From positions 6,730,048 through 6,794,047 of the forward strand of contig NZ_CP012150.1 of assembly GCF_001187505.1 (NCBI RefSeq): a DNA stretch of 64,000 nt, in the 5' to 3' direction. Each line of letters opens with the position of its first letter. Within the stretch, counting starts at the first letter, position 1. Shown here one piece after another: positions 47,395-56,386 of the stretch. Made by a program: the position numbers and the translations under genes. The notes under the pieces were generated by a model that saw only the letters and a program-made list of their open reading frames with translations, had not been told where the DNA came from and did no database searches. This stretch comes from Mycolicibacterium goodii (GTDB taxonomy: Bacteria > Actinomycetota > Actinomycetes > Mycobacteriales > Mycobacteriaceae).

Positions 47395-48030
47395 GTGAAC
47401 ACACCGAGCCCGCGAGGAGGCGACACGGACACGTCAGGTGCATCGGCGACCCGGCGTCGGACCGCGAGTGACCAGGTTTCGGCCGCGCTTGTCAGCGCGG
47501 CCGAAACCGTGCTCGACCGCGGCGGCGTGAACGAGGTGACCGTGCGCGCGGTCGCCCGCGAGGCGGGCGTCGCCCCGATGGGCGTCTACAACCGGTTCGG
47601 CAGCAAGGAGGGACTGATCAGCGCGCTCGCGATGCGTGCGCGCCACGAGTTGACCACCGCGATCGCGGTTCCTGCCGACTGCGAACCTGCCGAACGACTC
47701 CGCCGGGCGTGCCGCGGTTACCGCTCGTTCGCGCTCGCCCATCCGGCGCGATACACGCTGATCTTCGCCACCGGCAGCCCACTGGGGGACACCGCCTCTG
47801 CCGTGGCCACGCACGGCCGCTCGGTGTTCGGCGTGCTGACCGACCTGGTCGCAGCGCTGGTCGCCGACGACGAGGATCCGCGGGAAAGCAGTCAGGCGGT
47901 CTGGAGCGGGGTGCACGGCGCCGTCACCATCGAACAGGCCGGGCTCGGACAGACGGCCGACGCCACAGCATCGTTCGAACGTCTGCTGGATTTGCTCGTC
48001 GCAGGCCTCACTGCCGGCGTGGCCCGTTAG
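47395..48030 (+). CDS. TetR-family transcriptional regulator
   Basis: The 211-residue TetR protein has the helix-turn-helix VTVRAVAREAGVAPMGVYNR followed by FGSKEGLISALAMRARHE, and a TetR C-terminal domain of the WHG type (HPARYTLIFATGSPLG). The start is uncertain: GTG 47395 gives this length, and the first 25 residues look poorly conserved. It follows the hydrolase remnant by 3 nt, so it may now regulate only itself or distant genes. Its stop overlaps the convergent kinase remnant. Confidence 0.88.
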   Translation: MNTPSPRGGDTDTSGASATRRRTASDQVSAALVSAAETVLDRGGVNEVTVRAVAREAGVAPMGVYNRFGSKEGLISALAMRARHELTTAIAVPADCEPAERLRRACRGYRSFALAHPARYTLIFATGSPLGDTASAVATHGRSVFGVLTDLVAALVADDEDPRESSQAVWSGVHGAVTIEQAGLGQTADATASFERLLDLLVAGLTAGVAR

Positions 48031-48533
48031 CTCGCCCCTGATGCCGCCGGCACGGGTGGTGCAGGCGCACCCAGTGGGAGCCGCACGACGAACCGCGTGT
48101 CCCCTGGCTTCGACTGCACCGACATGTCACCGCGGTGCTTGTCGACAACCACGCGCCAGACGATGTCGAGGCCCAGGCCCGAACCTTTTCTGCCGCCTTG
48201 GTGGTGAAGAACGGTGAGAACACCCGGTCGAGGTTCTCGTCGGGGATACCGCACCCGTCGTCGCAGAACTCGATGCGCACGATGTTGTCGCCTTCGCGCG
48301 CGGTTCGCACGGTCAGGGTGCCCGCACCGCCCATGGCCTCGATGACGTTGTCGATGAGATTGGTCCACACCTGGTTTCAGATCGCCTGGGTAGCACAGGA
48401 TTTCGGGCAGTGAATCGCCCCAGTCGCGGGTCAGCAGGATCGGCTTGCCGTCACCGATCCGGTCCCCGAAGACCATGAGGGTGCTGTGCAGCAACTCGTG
48501 GATGTCGACACTCAGGTAGGCGCCGCGGTCCAT
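48027..48533 (-). pseudogene. Sensor histidine kinase, C-terminal remnant with two frameshifts
   Basis: Only the HATPase domain and what precedes it remain. The frame starts MDRGAYLSVDIHELLHSTLM, shifts near 48370 to VWTNLIDNVIEAMGG and FCDDGCGIPDENLDRVFSPF, then shifts back near 48195 to GSGLGLDIVWRVVVDKHRGD. The N and G boxes are recognisable, but the sensor and dimerisation parts are gone. The two shifts compensate. The 5' end abuts a fragment of an unrelated gene at 48536. Confidence 0.85.
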
Positions 48534-48535
48534 CT

Positions 48536-48661
48536 GGGAACCACGTGGGCATTTCCCACAGCGGCATCGTCGACGAGACTCAGCCGATCACGTACTCCAC
48601 CGTGGTGTTCCGGGATCCGGACAACATCGCGCTCGAGCTGATCGCGGTCGAGCCGGCCTGA
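48536..48661 (+). pseudogene. VOC/glyoxalase-family C-terminal fragment
   Basis: The plus-strand frame reads NHVGISHSGIVDETQ and then VVFRDPDNIALELIAVEPA followed by TGA at 48659-48661. The FRDPDNIALEL motif is the usual end of a vicinal-oxygen-chelate protein. Nothing upstream continues it; the kinase remnant begins 2 nt away on the other strand. It is a 41-codon relic. Confidence 0.75.
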
Positions 48662-48669
48662 TCGGCCGC

Positions 48670-49041
48670 CTACACCAGGTAGGTGCCGTGCCCTTCCCGC
48701 ACCAGCTCGCCGTCGAAGACCAGCACCTCGTTGACGAGTCCGCCGCGCTGGTTGCGGTACCGGATCACCAGTGTGTTCACGCCTTGGTAGACCTCGACGA
48801 CCTCGAAACGCAGGTCCGGCATGCCGGCCAGGGCCGTGGTCCAATAGGTCCGCAGCGCGTCCTTGCCTCGGACGACGCCACCGCTGTCGGGCAGCACCCG
48901 CGCGGCGACCGGCGAACTGAACACCACGTCGTCGTGAAAATGTGCGAGCACTCCTTCGACGTCGTGGGCGTTCCACGCGCGCACCCATGCGTCGGCGAAC
49001 CGCTGCGGATCCGGCGTCCCGGTCGGCGTCGTCGAACTCAT
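48670..49041 (-). CDS. SnoaL-like (NTF2-fold) protein
   Basis: The 123-residue protein has the SnoaL/NTF2 pattern: ADAWVRAWNAHDVEGVLAHF, then DDVVFSSPVAARV, LRTYWTTALAGMPDLRFEV and a beta-rich C-terminus. Such small cone-shaped proteins act as isomerases, hydrolases or unassigned binders. ATG 49041 overlaps the stop of the upstream carboxylesterase gene (ATGA), so the two are co-translated. Confidence 0.88.
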   Translation of the reverse strand: MSSTTPTGTPDPQRFADAWVRAWNAHDVEGVLAHFHDDVVFSSPVAARVLPDSGGVVRGKDALRTYWTTALAGMPDLRFEVVEVYQGVNTLVIRYRNQRGGLVNEVLVFDGELVREGHGTYLV

Positions 49042-50600
49042 CTTTCCCTCAGTCCCGCCCAGAACGGGCATTGATGTTCCGTCGAGAAGTCCGCCGTCAT
49101 GCGGCTGCCGTCCGGCCGCAGCGACATCCACCGCCCGTCGAAGGCGGGCCACTGCGGTTGCCCCTCCCCCGACGGGTCGCCGGTGCGGACGAATCGGCTC
49201 CAGTATTCGATCATCTGGTCGGCCAGCGCCTGCTGTGCGGCGTCGAGCGGCGGCGCCCCGCCGACGTCGAACAGGTAACGCAGCTCCAGGGAGTGGCTCG
49301 CGCCGACCGGGAACGGCAGGGTGCGCATCACCTCGGGGGCGGGTGCGCTGCGGTCGTTGAATTCGTAGGCGTAGACCTTTGCGGGCAGTTCCTCGGCCAT
49401 CCGTTCGGCGACACAGGAGAACGCGCTGTCGGTGACTGCCGCCGAATATGCCTGTGCCACACCACCGTAACGGGCCATTGGATAGTGGACACCGACCGCG
49501 CCCGCGTCGGCACCGAAGGTCTGCCGTAACAGCTCGGGGTATTCCTGCGGTGTGAAACGCTGTCCCTGGCGCAGATAGCGCAGCGCGACGAACAGCGTGA
49601 ACTCGTCGCGCGTGGTGCCGATCAGCACCGGCACGTCGGCCGCTTCGCCGAGGGCCGACAGCGGGGCGCGCGGCAGCATCTCGGTGCCGGTGACCGGCGT
49701 CGTCATCTCGTCGCTGCCGATGTTGAAGTACCAGACCGGCTTTCGGAGCCGATCCACCGGAAGCCCGCGCAGGCAGGCACCGGCCGTCGCCGGGTCGGGA
49801 CATCCAGCCTCGGCCGCGTAGGCGATGCTGCGCTGCTGGGCGGTCGGCAGATCGGTCTGCACCTGGCACGGCGCGCTCATCAGGATCACCGCGTGGAACA
49901 GCCCGGCCGATCCGGGCGCCACCAGGTGGTCGCACACCGACGTCCCGCCCGCCGATTCCCCGGCCAGCGTCACATGTGCGGGGTCACCGCCGAATTCGGC
50001 GATGTTGTCGCGCACCCACCGCAGCGCGGCCTGCTGGTCGGCGATGCCGTAGTTGCCGACGTCGCCGGCCGCCCCGAGGGCCGGGTGCGCGAGGAATCCG
50101 AGGGTGCCGAGCCGGTAGTTGACGGTGACGACGACGATGTCGCCGCGCGATGCGAGCCGGGCGGCGTCATAGACGTCGCTGCTGCCGTTGACGAAGCCCC
50201 CGCCGTGGATCCACACCATGACCGGACGCGGCTCCCCTGCACCCGGCGGGGTCCACACGTTGAGCGTCAGGCAGTCCTCGCCGGAGTTGTCGCCATGCTC
50301 GAGGTCGGCGTCGGGGTCCTGGACGCAACGGGGTCCCGGACGGGTCGCGTCCCGTTCGCCGGGCCAACTCGCGGCGGGTTCGGGTGGCGCGAACCGCTTG
50401 GTGCCGACCGGAGGTGCCGCATAAGGGATGCCCGCGAACAGCCGGTGATCGTCGGCGACCATGCCGCGCACGACCCCGGACCGGGTGTGCACGACAGCCG
50501 GATCCGTGTCGACCTGGGCGGGGTGCTCGGCGGCGCGGCATCCGGCGAGCCCGATCACCAGCCCGAGAAGCAACGCGCTCACCTGGCGGGCCCGACGCAT
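49038..50600 (-). CDS. Type-B carboxylesterase, predicted lipoprotein
   Basis: The 520-residue esterase has an N-terminal lipoprotein signal (basic MRRARQ, hydrophobic stretch, LAGC with C21 as the lipidated residue). The carboxylesterase core contains the oxyanion-hole IHGGGFVNGSS, nucleophile S216 in TLAGESAGGTS, and the paired cysteines typical of the family (EDCLTLNVW). It is expected to be anchored outside the membrane and to hydrolyse carboxylic esters. It is divergent from the P450 gene. Confidence 0.92.
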   Translation of the reverse strand: MRRARQVSALLLGLVIGLAGCRAAEHPAQVDTDPAVVHTRSGVVRGMVADDHRLFAGIPYAAPPVGTKRFAPPEPAASWPGERDATRPGPRCVQDPDADLEHGDNSGEDCLTLNVWTPPGAGEPRPVMVWIHGGGFVNGSSDVYDAARLASRGDIVVVTVNYRLGTLGFLAHPALGAAGDVGNYGIADQQAALRWVRDNIAEFGGDPAHVTLAGESAGGTSVCDHLVAPGSAGLFHAVILMSAPCQVQTDLPTAQQRSIAYAAEAGCPDPATAGACLRGLPVDRLRKPVWYFNIGSDEMTTPVTGTEMLPRAPLSALGEAADVPVLIGTTRDEFTLFVALRYLRQGQRFTPQEYPELLRQTFGADAGAVGVHYPMARYGGVAQAYSAAVTDSAFSCVAERMAEELPAKVYAYEFNDRSAPAPEVMRTLPFPVGASHSLELRYLFDVGGAPPLDAAQQALADQMIEYWSRFVRTGDPSGEGQPQWPAFDGRWMSLRPDGSRMTADFSTEHQCPFWAGLRER

Positions 50601-50656
50601 GGGCCGAGCCTACTGGGCCACGGCACGGGTGACAGCGGTCTGCCGAATCTTCAAAA

Positions 50657-50701
50657 GTTACGTAACGGCGATCACCTACACTGCACTTGACACCCGTCAA
50701 G
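50657..50701. promoter_or_regulatory. Two palindromes upstream of the P450 gene
   Basis: GTTACGTAAC (50657-50666) is a perfect 10-bp palindrome. CTTGAC-ACCC-GTCAAG (50686-50701) is a 6+6 inverted repeat. Both lie in the 124-bp divergent region between the esterase and P450 starts. They are candidate operators, perhaps for the TetR protein encoded at 51953-52594. Confidence 0.5.
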
Positions 50702-50724
50702 CACAGCGTCGTGTGAGGAGCCCG

Positions 50725-51987
50725 ATGAGCACACCGACCGTCAACGAGGAAGCGCGGGAGGCCGCAAAGGTCCTCGCGGACCCGAAGGCCTACGCCGACG
50801 ATGCCCGGCTTCACGAAGCCCTGGCCAAGCTGCGCGCCGAGAATCCGGTCGCGTGGGTGGACCGGGCGCCGTACCGGCCGTTCTGGGCGATCACCAGGCA
50901 CGCCGACATCATGGCCGTCGAGCGCGCCAACGATCTGTGGTTGTCCGAACCGCGGCCCCTGCTGTCCACGGCACAGGCCGACGACCTGGCGAAGGCTCAG
51001 CAGGAGATGGGCATCGGCTTGCGCACCCTGATCCACATGGACGATCCGCACCACCGCAAGGTGCGCGCCATCGGCGCCGACTGGTTCCGGCCGAAAGCGA
51101 TGCGCGAGTTGAAGGTTCGCGTCGACGAGCTGGCCAGGATCTACGTCGACAAAATGCGCGACATCGGCCCGGAGTGCGATTTCGTCACCGAGATCGCCGT
51201 GAATTTCCCTCTCTACGTGATTCTTTCGCTTCTCGGCCTGCCCGAAGAGGACTTCGGGCGCATGCACATGCTCACCCAGGAGATGTTCGGCGGCGACGAC
51301 GACGAGTACAAACGCGGGACCACGCCAGAAGAGCAGATGGCGGTGCTGACCGACTTCTTCAACTACTTCTCGGCACTCACGGCCTCACGGCGCGAGAACC
51401 CGACCGACGACCTCGCGTCGGCGATCGCCAACGGACGCGTCGACGGCGAGCTCATGTCGGACATGGACACGTTGTCCTACTACGTCATCGTCGCCAGCGC
51501 CGGTCACGACACCACCAAGGACGCGATCTCCGGCGGCCTGCACGCCCTCATCGACAATCCGGGGGAACTCGCCCGCCTCACGGCGGATCCGGGCCTGATG
51601 GGCACCGCGGTCGAGGAGATGATCCGGTGGACCACACCGGTCAAGGAGTTCATGCGCACCGCGGCCGAGGACACCACGGTGCGTGGCGTGCCGATCGCCA
51701 AGGGCGAATCCGTCTACCTCGCTTACGCTTCGGGCAACCGTGACGAGGAGGTCTTCGCAGATCCGTTCCGCTTCGACGTCGGCCGCGATCCGAACAAGCA
51801 CCTCGCCTTCGGTTACGGCGTGCACTTCTGCCTCGGCGCGGCGCTGGCGCGCATGGAGATGAACAGCCTGTTCACCGAACTGCTGCCGCGCCTGGAATCG
51901 ATCGAATTGGCCGGGGAGCCAGAGCTTTCCGCGACGACGTTCGTCGGCGGGCTCAAGCACCTGCCGATCCGGTACTCGATTCGCTGA
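50725..51987 (+). CDS. Cytochrome P450
   Basis: The 420-residue soluble P450 has all class hallmarks: I-helix ASAGHDTTKDA (about 258-268), E298-M-I-R301, and the haem loop AFGYGVHFCLGAALARME with C369 as the iron ligand. It needs a ferredoxin and reductase from elsewhere; none is adjacent, although a ferredoxin reductase lies at 62672. ATG 50725 is supported by GAGGAG. The substrate is unknown. Its 3' end overlaps the convergent TetR gene by 35 bp. Confidence 0.94.
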   Translation: MSTPTVNEEAREAAKVLADPKAYADDARLHEALAKLRAENPVAWVDRAPYRPFWAITRHADIMAVERANDLWLSEPRPLLSTAQADDLAKAQQEMGIGLRTLIHMDDPHHRKVRAIGADWFRPKAMRELKVRVDELARIYVDKMRDIGPECDFVTEIAVNFPLYVILSLLGLPEEDFGRMHMLTQEMFGGDDDEYKRGTTPEEQMAVLTDFFNYFSALTASRRENPTDDLASAIANGRVDGELMSDMDTLSYYVIVASAGHDTTKDAISGGLHALIDNPGELARLTADPGLMGTAVEEMIRWTTPVKEFMRTAAEDTTVRGVPIAKGESVYLAYASGNRDEEVFADPFRFDVGRDPNKHLAFGYGVHFCLGAALARMEMNSLFTELLPRLESIELAGEPELSATTFVGGLKHLPIRYSIR

Positions 51988-52594
51988 CACCGCGGTCGCG
52001 GCGGTGGGTGGCAAGGAAACCGTCCACCGCCGATCGCACGCACGCCGGGTAGTCGAACTCCGGCAGCGTGCTCAGCTTGCCCAGCACGATCGGCCCGAGC
52101 AGCAGCGCGGCGGCCAGGGCCCGGTCCACGTCCCCCAACTCGGCCTGCGCCTCGGCGCTGGAGAAGATCGCCTCGAACGGCGCGGCGTACTGCTCGGCGA
52201 CCCGCTCGCGCAGCGACAGCACCTCAGGGCTCGCGCTCGACGGCACATGCTGCATGTCGGCGCCGAGGGCCAACCACGACATCGCGGTCACCGTGACGGG
52301 GGCCTCGGCGATCAGTTCGGCCTGCGCCGACACCAGCGCGATGAGCCGGTCACGCAGCGTGCCCTGCTCCGGAGGCGTGGGCGCAGGGGGTATCAGCGCG
52401 CGAAACGCCGCTGCCAGCAAGTCGTTTCCGCTCGGGAAATGGCGGTAGAGCGTCGCCCTCGCCACGTGCGCCGCGCGGATGACCGCGTCGACGGTGACCG
52501 CACTCGGGCCCCCGGAGCGCAGCAGCGTCGTCGCCGCGTCCAGCAGCCGCGCCCGTGAGCGCGCCGGACGCGGATCGGTGCTCGGGGCCGTCAT
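51953..52594 (-). CDS. TetR-family transcriptional regulator
   Basis: The 213-residue protein has the helix-turn-helix VTVDAVIRAAHVARATLYRH followed by FPSGNDLLAAAFRAL. ATG 52594 is chosen because GGAGGTGAGG lies just upstream; the frame runs further back without homology. Convergent overlap with the P450 gene suggests a local regulatory pair. Confidence 0.9.
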   Translation of the reverse strand: MTAPSTDPRPARSRARLLDAATTLLRSGGPSAVTVDAVIRAAHVARATLYRHFPSGNDLLAAAFRALIPPAPTPPEQGTLRDRLIALVSAQAELIAEAPVTVTAMSWLALGADMQHVPSSASPEVLSLRERVAEQYAAPFEAIFSSAEAQAELGDVDRALAAALLLGPIVLGKLSTLPEFDYPACVRSAVDGFLATHRRDRGVSESSTGSAGA

Positions 52595-52676
52595 ATGCCT
52601 CACCTCCACCCACAAATCCGGAGACCGTTGGCCAGGATATCGACTCGGGCCCGGCCTGACCTGGCCTGACCAGGCC

Positions 52677-54092
52677 TCAGGAGACGATGAACTCGGCGGC
52701 ACGGTGACCGATCATCGCGATCGTGGCGTGCGGGCCGCGGCTGGTGATCGCCGGCATGATCGAACCGTCCACCACCCACAACCGGTCCACGCCGTGCACC
52801 CGGCACGTCGGGTCGAGCACCCCTGCCCCGTCGACACCCATCGGCGCGGTGCCGGCGAGATGCTGCGACGTCGACCACGACGTCTCCCCCACTTCCACTG
52901 TGTTGCTTACCAATTCGCGGGCCATCTCGGCGCCGGCGCGGAGCGCGTCGACGTCTTCGGCGACGGTGTCATAGCGGTGTTCGATGATCGGCGGCACGGC
53001 CGGATCAGTGGAGGCGAGCCGGACCCGGCCGCGCGAGTGTGGCCGCATGAGCGCGACACCGAGGTGTGGAAGTTCGGCGGGGTCGTGTTCGGGCCCGTGC
53101 ACCATCGCCGAGAAGCCCGCGGTGTACGGGCGGATCTCGATGCCGTCGGCCGTGGTCAGCACAGCCTCGAGCGGCGGCAGGTCGTGGGTGGGAGTCCAGG
53201 CGACCGGCAGAACCCACTCCGGGTGGTCGACGGTCGCCGTCCCCACGGGCAGAGCCGCTGCCACGTCGATGCCCAGCGCCGCGAGTTCGTCGGCGGGCCC
53301 GACACCCGACAGCAGCAGCAGCTGTGCCGATCCGATTGCCCCGGCCGACAATACAATCCGATCGGCGTGCAGAGTCCGGCCGTCGACGCATTCGACCCCG
53401 ACCGCGGCGCCGTGCTCGATCAGGACGCGGCGCACCCGGGTGTCGGCGCGCAACGTCAGATTGGGCCGGTCCAGTGCGGGCTGCAGGTAGGCGCCACCAG
53501 GCCCGAGCCGGGTCCCCCCGTTGATGTTCAGCGGCACCGCACCGACGCCCGGCGGCAACGCCGCGTCGGCGTCCGAACCGTTGAGGTCGTCGATCGAGCC
53601 GAATCCGGCGGTAACCGCGGCGTCGACGAAAGCTGCTGTACAACCGTCGAATTCGCGTACCCGACGCACCTTGATCGGGCCATCGGAGCCGTGCAGCGCG
53701 GTGTCGAAGTCCAGATCGGTCTCGATGGCCCGGAAATGCGGCAGCACATCGTCCCAGCTCCACCCGGGAACCGCCCACACCGCGAAATCGGTGGGCAACC
53801 CGCGACAGAAATAGCCACCGTTCACTGCCCCTGAACCGCCGACCACCGATCCCCGGATGATCTCGGTGTGCCGTGGCGGGTGCTCGGTGAGCGTCGACGG
53901 GTAGTGCCGCACCACCGAGCTCGCGGCGCCGATCGGCAGCCGCAGACCGTCGGTGATCTGTGCGGCCACCCGCGGGTCCGACGGCGCCGGGCCCGCCTCC
54001 ACCACCATGACCTGACACGAGGGATCTGCGGAAAGGCGTTCGGCCAACACCGATCCGGCGCTGCCGGCGCCGACGATCAAGACGTCACTCAA
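52677..54092 (-). CDS. mftG: Mycofactocin-associated GMC oxidoreductase MftG
   Basis: The 471-residue glucose-methanol-choline family flavoprotein has the N-terminal FAD motif VLIVGAGSAGSVLAERLS and GSVVGGSGAVNGGYFCRGLP. The C-terminus has the GMC histidine region (STSQHLAGTAPMGVD, VVDGSIMPAITSRGPHATI). In mycobacteria MftG is reported to link re-oxidation of reduced mycofactocin to respiration during alcohol metabolism. The start is TTG 54092, 9 nt after the mftF stop. It is the last gene of the mft run. Confidence 0.93.
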   Translation of the reverse strand: MSDVLIVGAGSAGSVLAERLSADPSCQVMVVEAGPAPSDPRVAAQITDGLRLPIGAASSVVRHYPSTLTEHPPRHTEIIRGSVVGGSGAVNGGYFCRGLPTDFAVWAVPGWSWDDVLPHFRAIETDLDFDTALHGSDGPIKVRRVREFDGCTAAFVDAAVTAGFGSIDDLNGSDADAALPPGVGAVPLNINGGTRLGPGGAYLQPALDRPNLTLRADTRVRRVLIEHGAAVGVECVDGRTLHADRIVLSAGAIGSAQLLLLSGVGPADELAALGIDVAAALPVGTATVDHPEWVLPVAWTPTHDLPPLEAVLTTADGIEIRPYTAGFSAMVHGPEHDPAELPHLGVALMRPHSRGRVRLASTDPAVPPIIEHRYDTVAEDVDALRAGAEMARELVSNTVEVGETSWSTSQHLAGTAPMGVDGAGVLDPTCRVHGVDRLWVVDGSIMPAITSRGPHATIAMIGHRAAEFIVS

Positions 54093-54101
54093 AGTCGGCG
54101 G

Positions 54102-55514
54102 CTAACTCCGCACCTGGGGTTTGAGCGCGCCGAGGTGACGCTCGCGCACCACGCCGGTCCACAGGCCCGTGCCGTAGGCGATGTCGTCGAGTCGCTTGAG
54201 CAGGATGTGGGTGAGCAGCCCGACGGGCTTGGTGTCGTCGTCGGCATTGTTGCGCCTGGTCACCCAGTCGACGACACCGTCGACCACCGCGGCCACCAAC
54301 ACCGCGTGTCGCGCCCGCCGGAACAACACCGCCGCGATCAGGGCGAGCGGCCAGTAGTGCCGACAGATCGCCGAACACAACTGCAGCGCCGACGACCACA
54401 GGCCGTGGGCGGCGACCACCGCGACCTCCTTGGGTTCGGTGTCGACGACGCTGAGCGCCCGCGCGATGCGGGTACCGGCGAACACCGCGGCCGCAAGCGA
54501 GGCCAGGTAGCCGAAGAACGAGCCCACACCGAGCATCAGCCACACCATCAGCGTCCAACCCGAGATCACCAGCGGCGACGTCTTGCCCGGGTGACGCACC
54601 GTGAGCGGTGCGGCCGAGGTTCCATAGAAAGCCTTGCGATTGAACCACTCTCGCAGGTTGGTGCGGTGATCATGGGCCACCAGGGCGATCGGCTCATAGC
54701 GCAACCGCGCACCGGACTCGACGAGGCGCCAGCACAGGTCGACGTCCTCACCCGAGTGCATGGTCTCGTCGAAACCGCCCACTTCCACCAGCGCCGACCG
54801 CCGGCAGATGATCGCCGCGCTCGGCACATAGGACACCGTGCCGTGCGGTACCACCGGAGCCTCCCGCACCCCGAGGTCCAGTGAGGACCGGACCGCCTCG
54901 TACCGGGCGACGAGGTTGTCGGCGTTGTGCAGACCCACGATGCGGGGCGCCACCAACGCGACGGCCGGGTCGCAGAAATGGCCGAGCAACGCTTCAAGCC
55001 AGCCCCGCCTTGGCACCACATCCGAATCCAGGAACGCCACGTAGTCCGTCTCGCAGGCCGCAAGTCCGGTGTTGCGCGCGGCCGCGGGACCGTTGCTGCG
55101 GGTATGGCGCAGCACCTGCACGTCGCAGTGCATGCCGGAGAAGTCGGACGGCTGCACCGGGATGGCCGAACCGTCGTCGACGACGATCACCCGCAGCCCC
55201 CGCAGGGCCGCCATCAGCCGGTGCAGGCCGGATGCGTTGTCCCGCACGGGAACAACCACGGTGACGTCGAGATGAGACGGTCCGCTGGCGGGACGTGGAT
55301 GTGCGACGGTCGCGTCGAGCAGCGTTCGCGCGAGTTGGGCGCTCACCGCGTCGCGGACCTCGAGGCGGCCCCCGTTGAGCATGTTCTGTGCCGTCGGCGC
55401 CAACCGCAGCAGCCGGGTCGGGGAGCCACCCAGCAACGCCGCGCCCTCCCCGAGCACCTTGACTCGGCGATCCACCTGCACGGCAAAACCGTCGGGCAGC
55501 CTCGGTCCGGTCAT
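54102..55514 (-). CDS. mftF: Mycofactocin glycosyltransferase MftF
   Basis: The 470-residue family-2 glycosyltransferase has [20 protein letters not shown], the DxD-type [15 protein letters not shown] and [17 protein letters not shown] residues ([19 protein letters not shown]). C-terminal hydrophobic helices ([20 protein letters not shown]) suggest membrane association. It decorates the redox cofactor with an oligoglucoside. ATG 55514 overlaps the mftE stop (ATGA). Confidence 0.95.
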   Translation of the reverse strand: MTGPRLPDGFAVQVDRRVKVLGEGAALLGGSPTRLLRLAPTAQNMLNGGRLEVRDAVSAQLARTLLDATVAHPRPASGPSHLDVTVVVPVRDNASGLHRLMAALRGLRVIVVDDGSAIPVQPSDFSGMHCDVQVLRHTRSNGPAAARNTGLAACETDYVAFLDSDVVPRRGWLEALLGHFCDPAVALVAPRIVGLHNADNLVARYEAVRSSLDLGVREAPVVPHGTVSYVPSAAIICRRSALVEVGGFDETMHSGEDVDLCWRLVESGARLRYEPIALVAHDHRTNLREWFNRKAFYGTSAAPLTVRHPGKTSPLVISGWTLMVWLMLGVGSFFGYLASLAAAVFAGTRIARALSVVDTEPKEVAVVAAHGLWSSALQLCSAICRHYWPLALIAAVLFRRARHAVLVAAVVDGVVDWVTRRNNADDDTKPVGLLTHILLKRLDDIAYGTGLWTGVVRERHLGALKPQVRS

Positions 55515-56266
55515 GTCAGCAATCCGTTCCGGTCGGGCTGCCACCGCTTGATCCGGTCGGCGCAGCCGTTGACCATCTCAGCAAAGATACGCTCCCCTTC
55601 GGCAGCTGTCGCGGTCGTCGGGTCACCCAATATTCCGAGTTCGCTGACGGCTCCGATCCCGCCGCTGCGCATCCGCGGCATCAACTCCGACAGCGCAGAC
55701 GTATTACCGCACACGAGCTCATCGGTCAATACATCGCCGGGTGAAATATGTAGCAGTACGGACGTTTCGGTGTGGCCGGCGTGCGCGTCGGCGTCGGGTA
55801 CGCTGCACGGCACCCAGCCCACGTCCCGGCCCTCGTAACGCAGCAGCGCGACAGCCGCGGCGAGCGCCGCGACGTTACCGCCGTGGCCGTTGACGAAGAC
55901 GATACGGCCCGCCCAGTTCGACGCCGACCTGCCGTATTCGACCAGCAAAAGCTCCAGCGCGGCCGTTCCGATCGAGATGGTTCCGGTGAATCCCTGGTGC
56001 TCACCGCTGGCGCCGTAACCCACCGCAGGGGCCACCACCACGCGCCGGTCTCCTGGCGCGCCGAACTCTTCGGCCATGCGCTCCACCACGCCATCGGCCA
56101 CCGCTGTCGCGATCCTGGTGTCGGTGTCCAGCGGCAGGTGCGGACCGTGCTGTTCGGTGGAACCAACCGGGACAAGCAACATCGGCACCATGCTGCGCAG
56201 CTGCCTCGTCGTCGAGTTCCCGAGCCCGCTGGGAGATGCCACGTGCCGATGGTAAGCCGAATTCAC
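55511..56266 (-). CDS. mftE: Mycofactocin precursor peptidase MftE (creatininase family)
   Basis: The 251-residue creatininase-fold metallopeptidase has metal-site motifs [28 protein letters not shown] and HAGHTETS. MftE removes the modified C-terminal Val-Tyr unit from the MftA precursor, releasing AHDP. GTG 56266 is the furthest start; GTG 56242 is an alternative. A 120-nt gap separates it from mftD. Confidence 0.95.
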   Translation of the reverse strand: MNSAYHRHVASPSGLGNSTTRQLRSMVPMLLVPVGSTEQHGPHLPLDTDTRIATAVADGVVERMAEEFGAPGDRRVVVAPAVGYGASGEHQGFTGTISIGTAALELLLVEYGRSASNWAGRIVFVNGHGGNVAALAAAVALLRYEGRDVGWVPCSVPDADAHAGHTETSVLLHISPGDVLTDELVCGNTSALSELMPRMRSGGIGAVSELGILGDPTTATAAEGERIFAEMVNGCADRIKRWQPDRNGLLT

Positions 56267-56386
56267 CTGGTGTGCGCCAGATGTTCGCGCATACGCAGTA
56301 CTTGATTTTCCGTCAGTTTTCTGCGGTGCAGGGGGCGCATCCCGTACGCCCCTTCTGCCACCCCTGTCACGCGTCGCGGAAGGACC

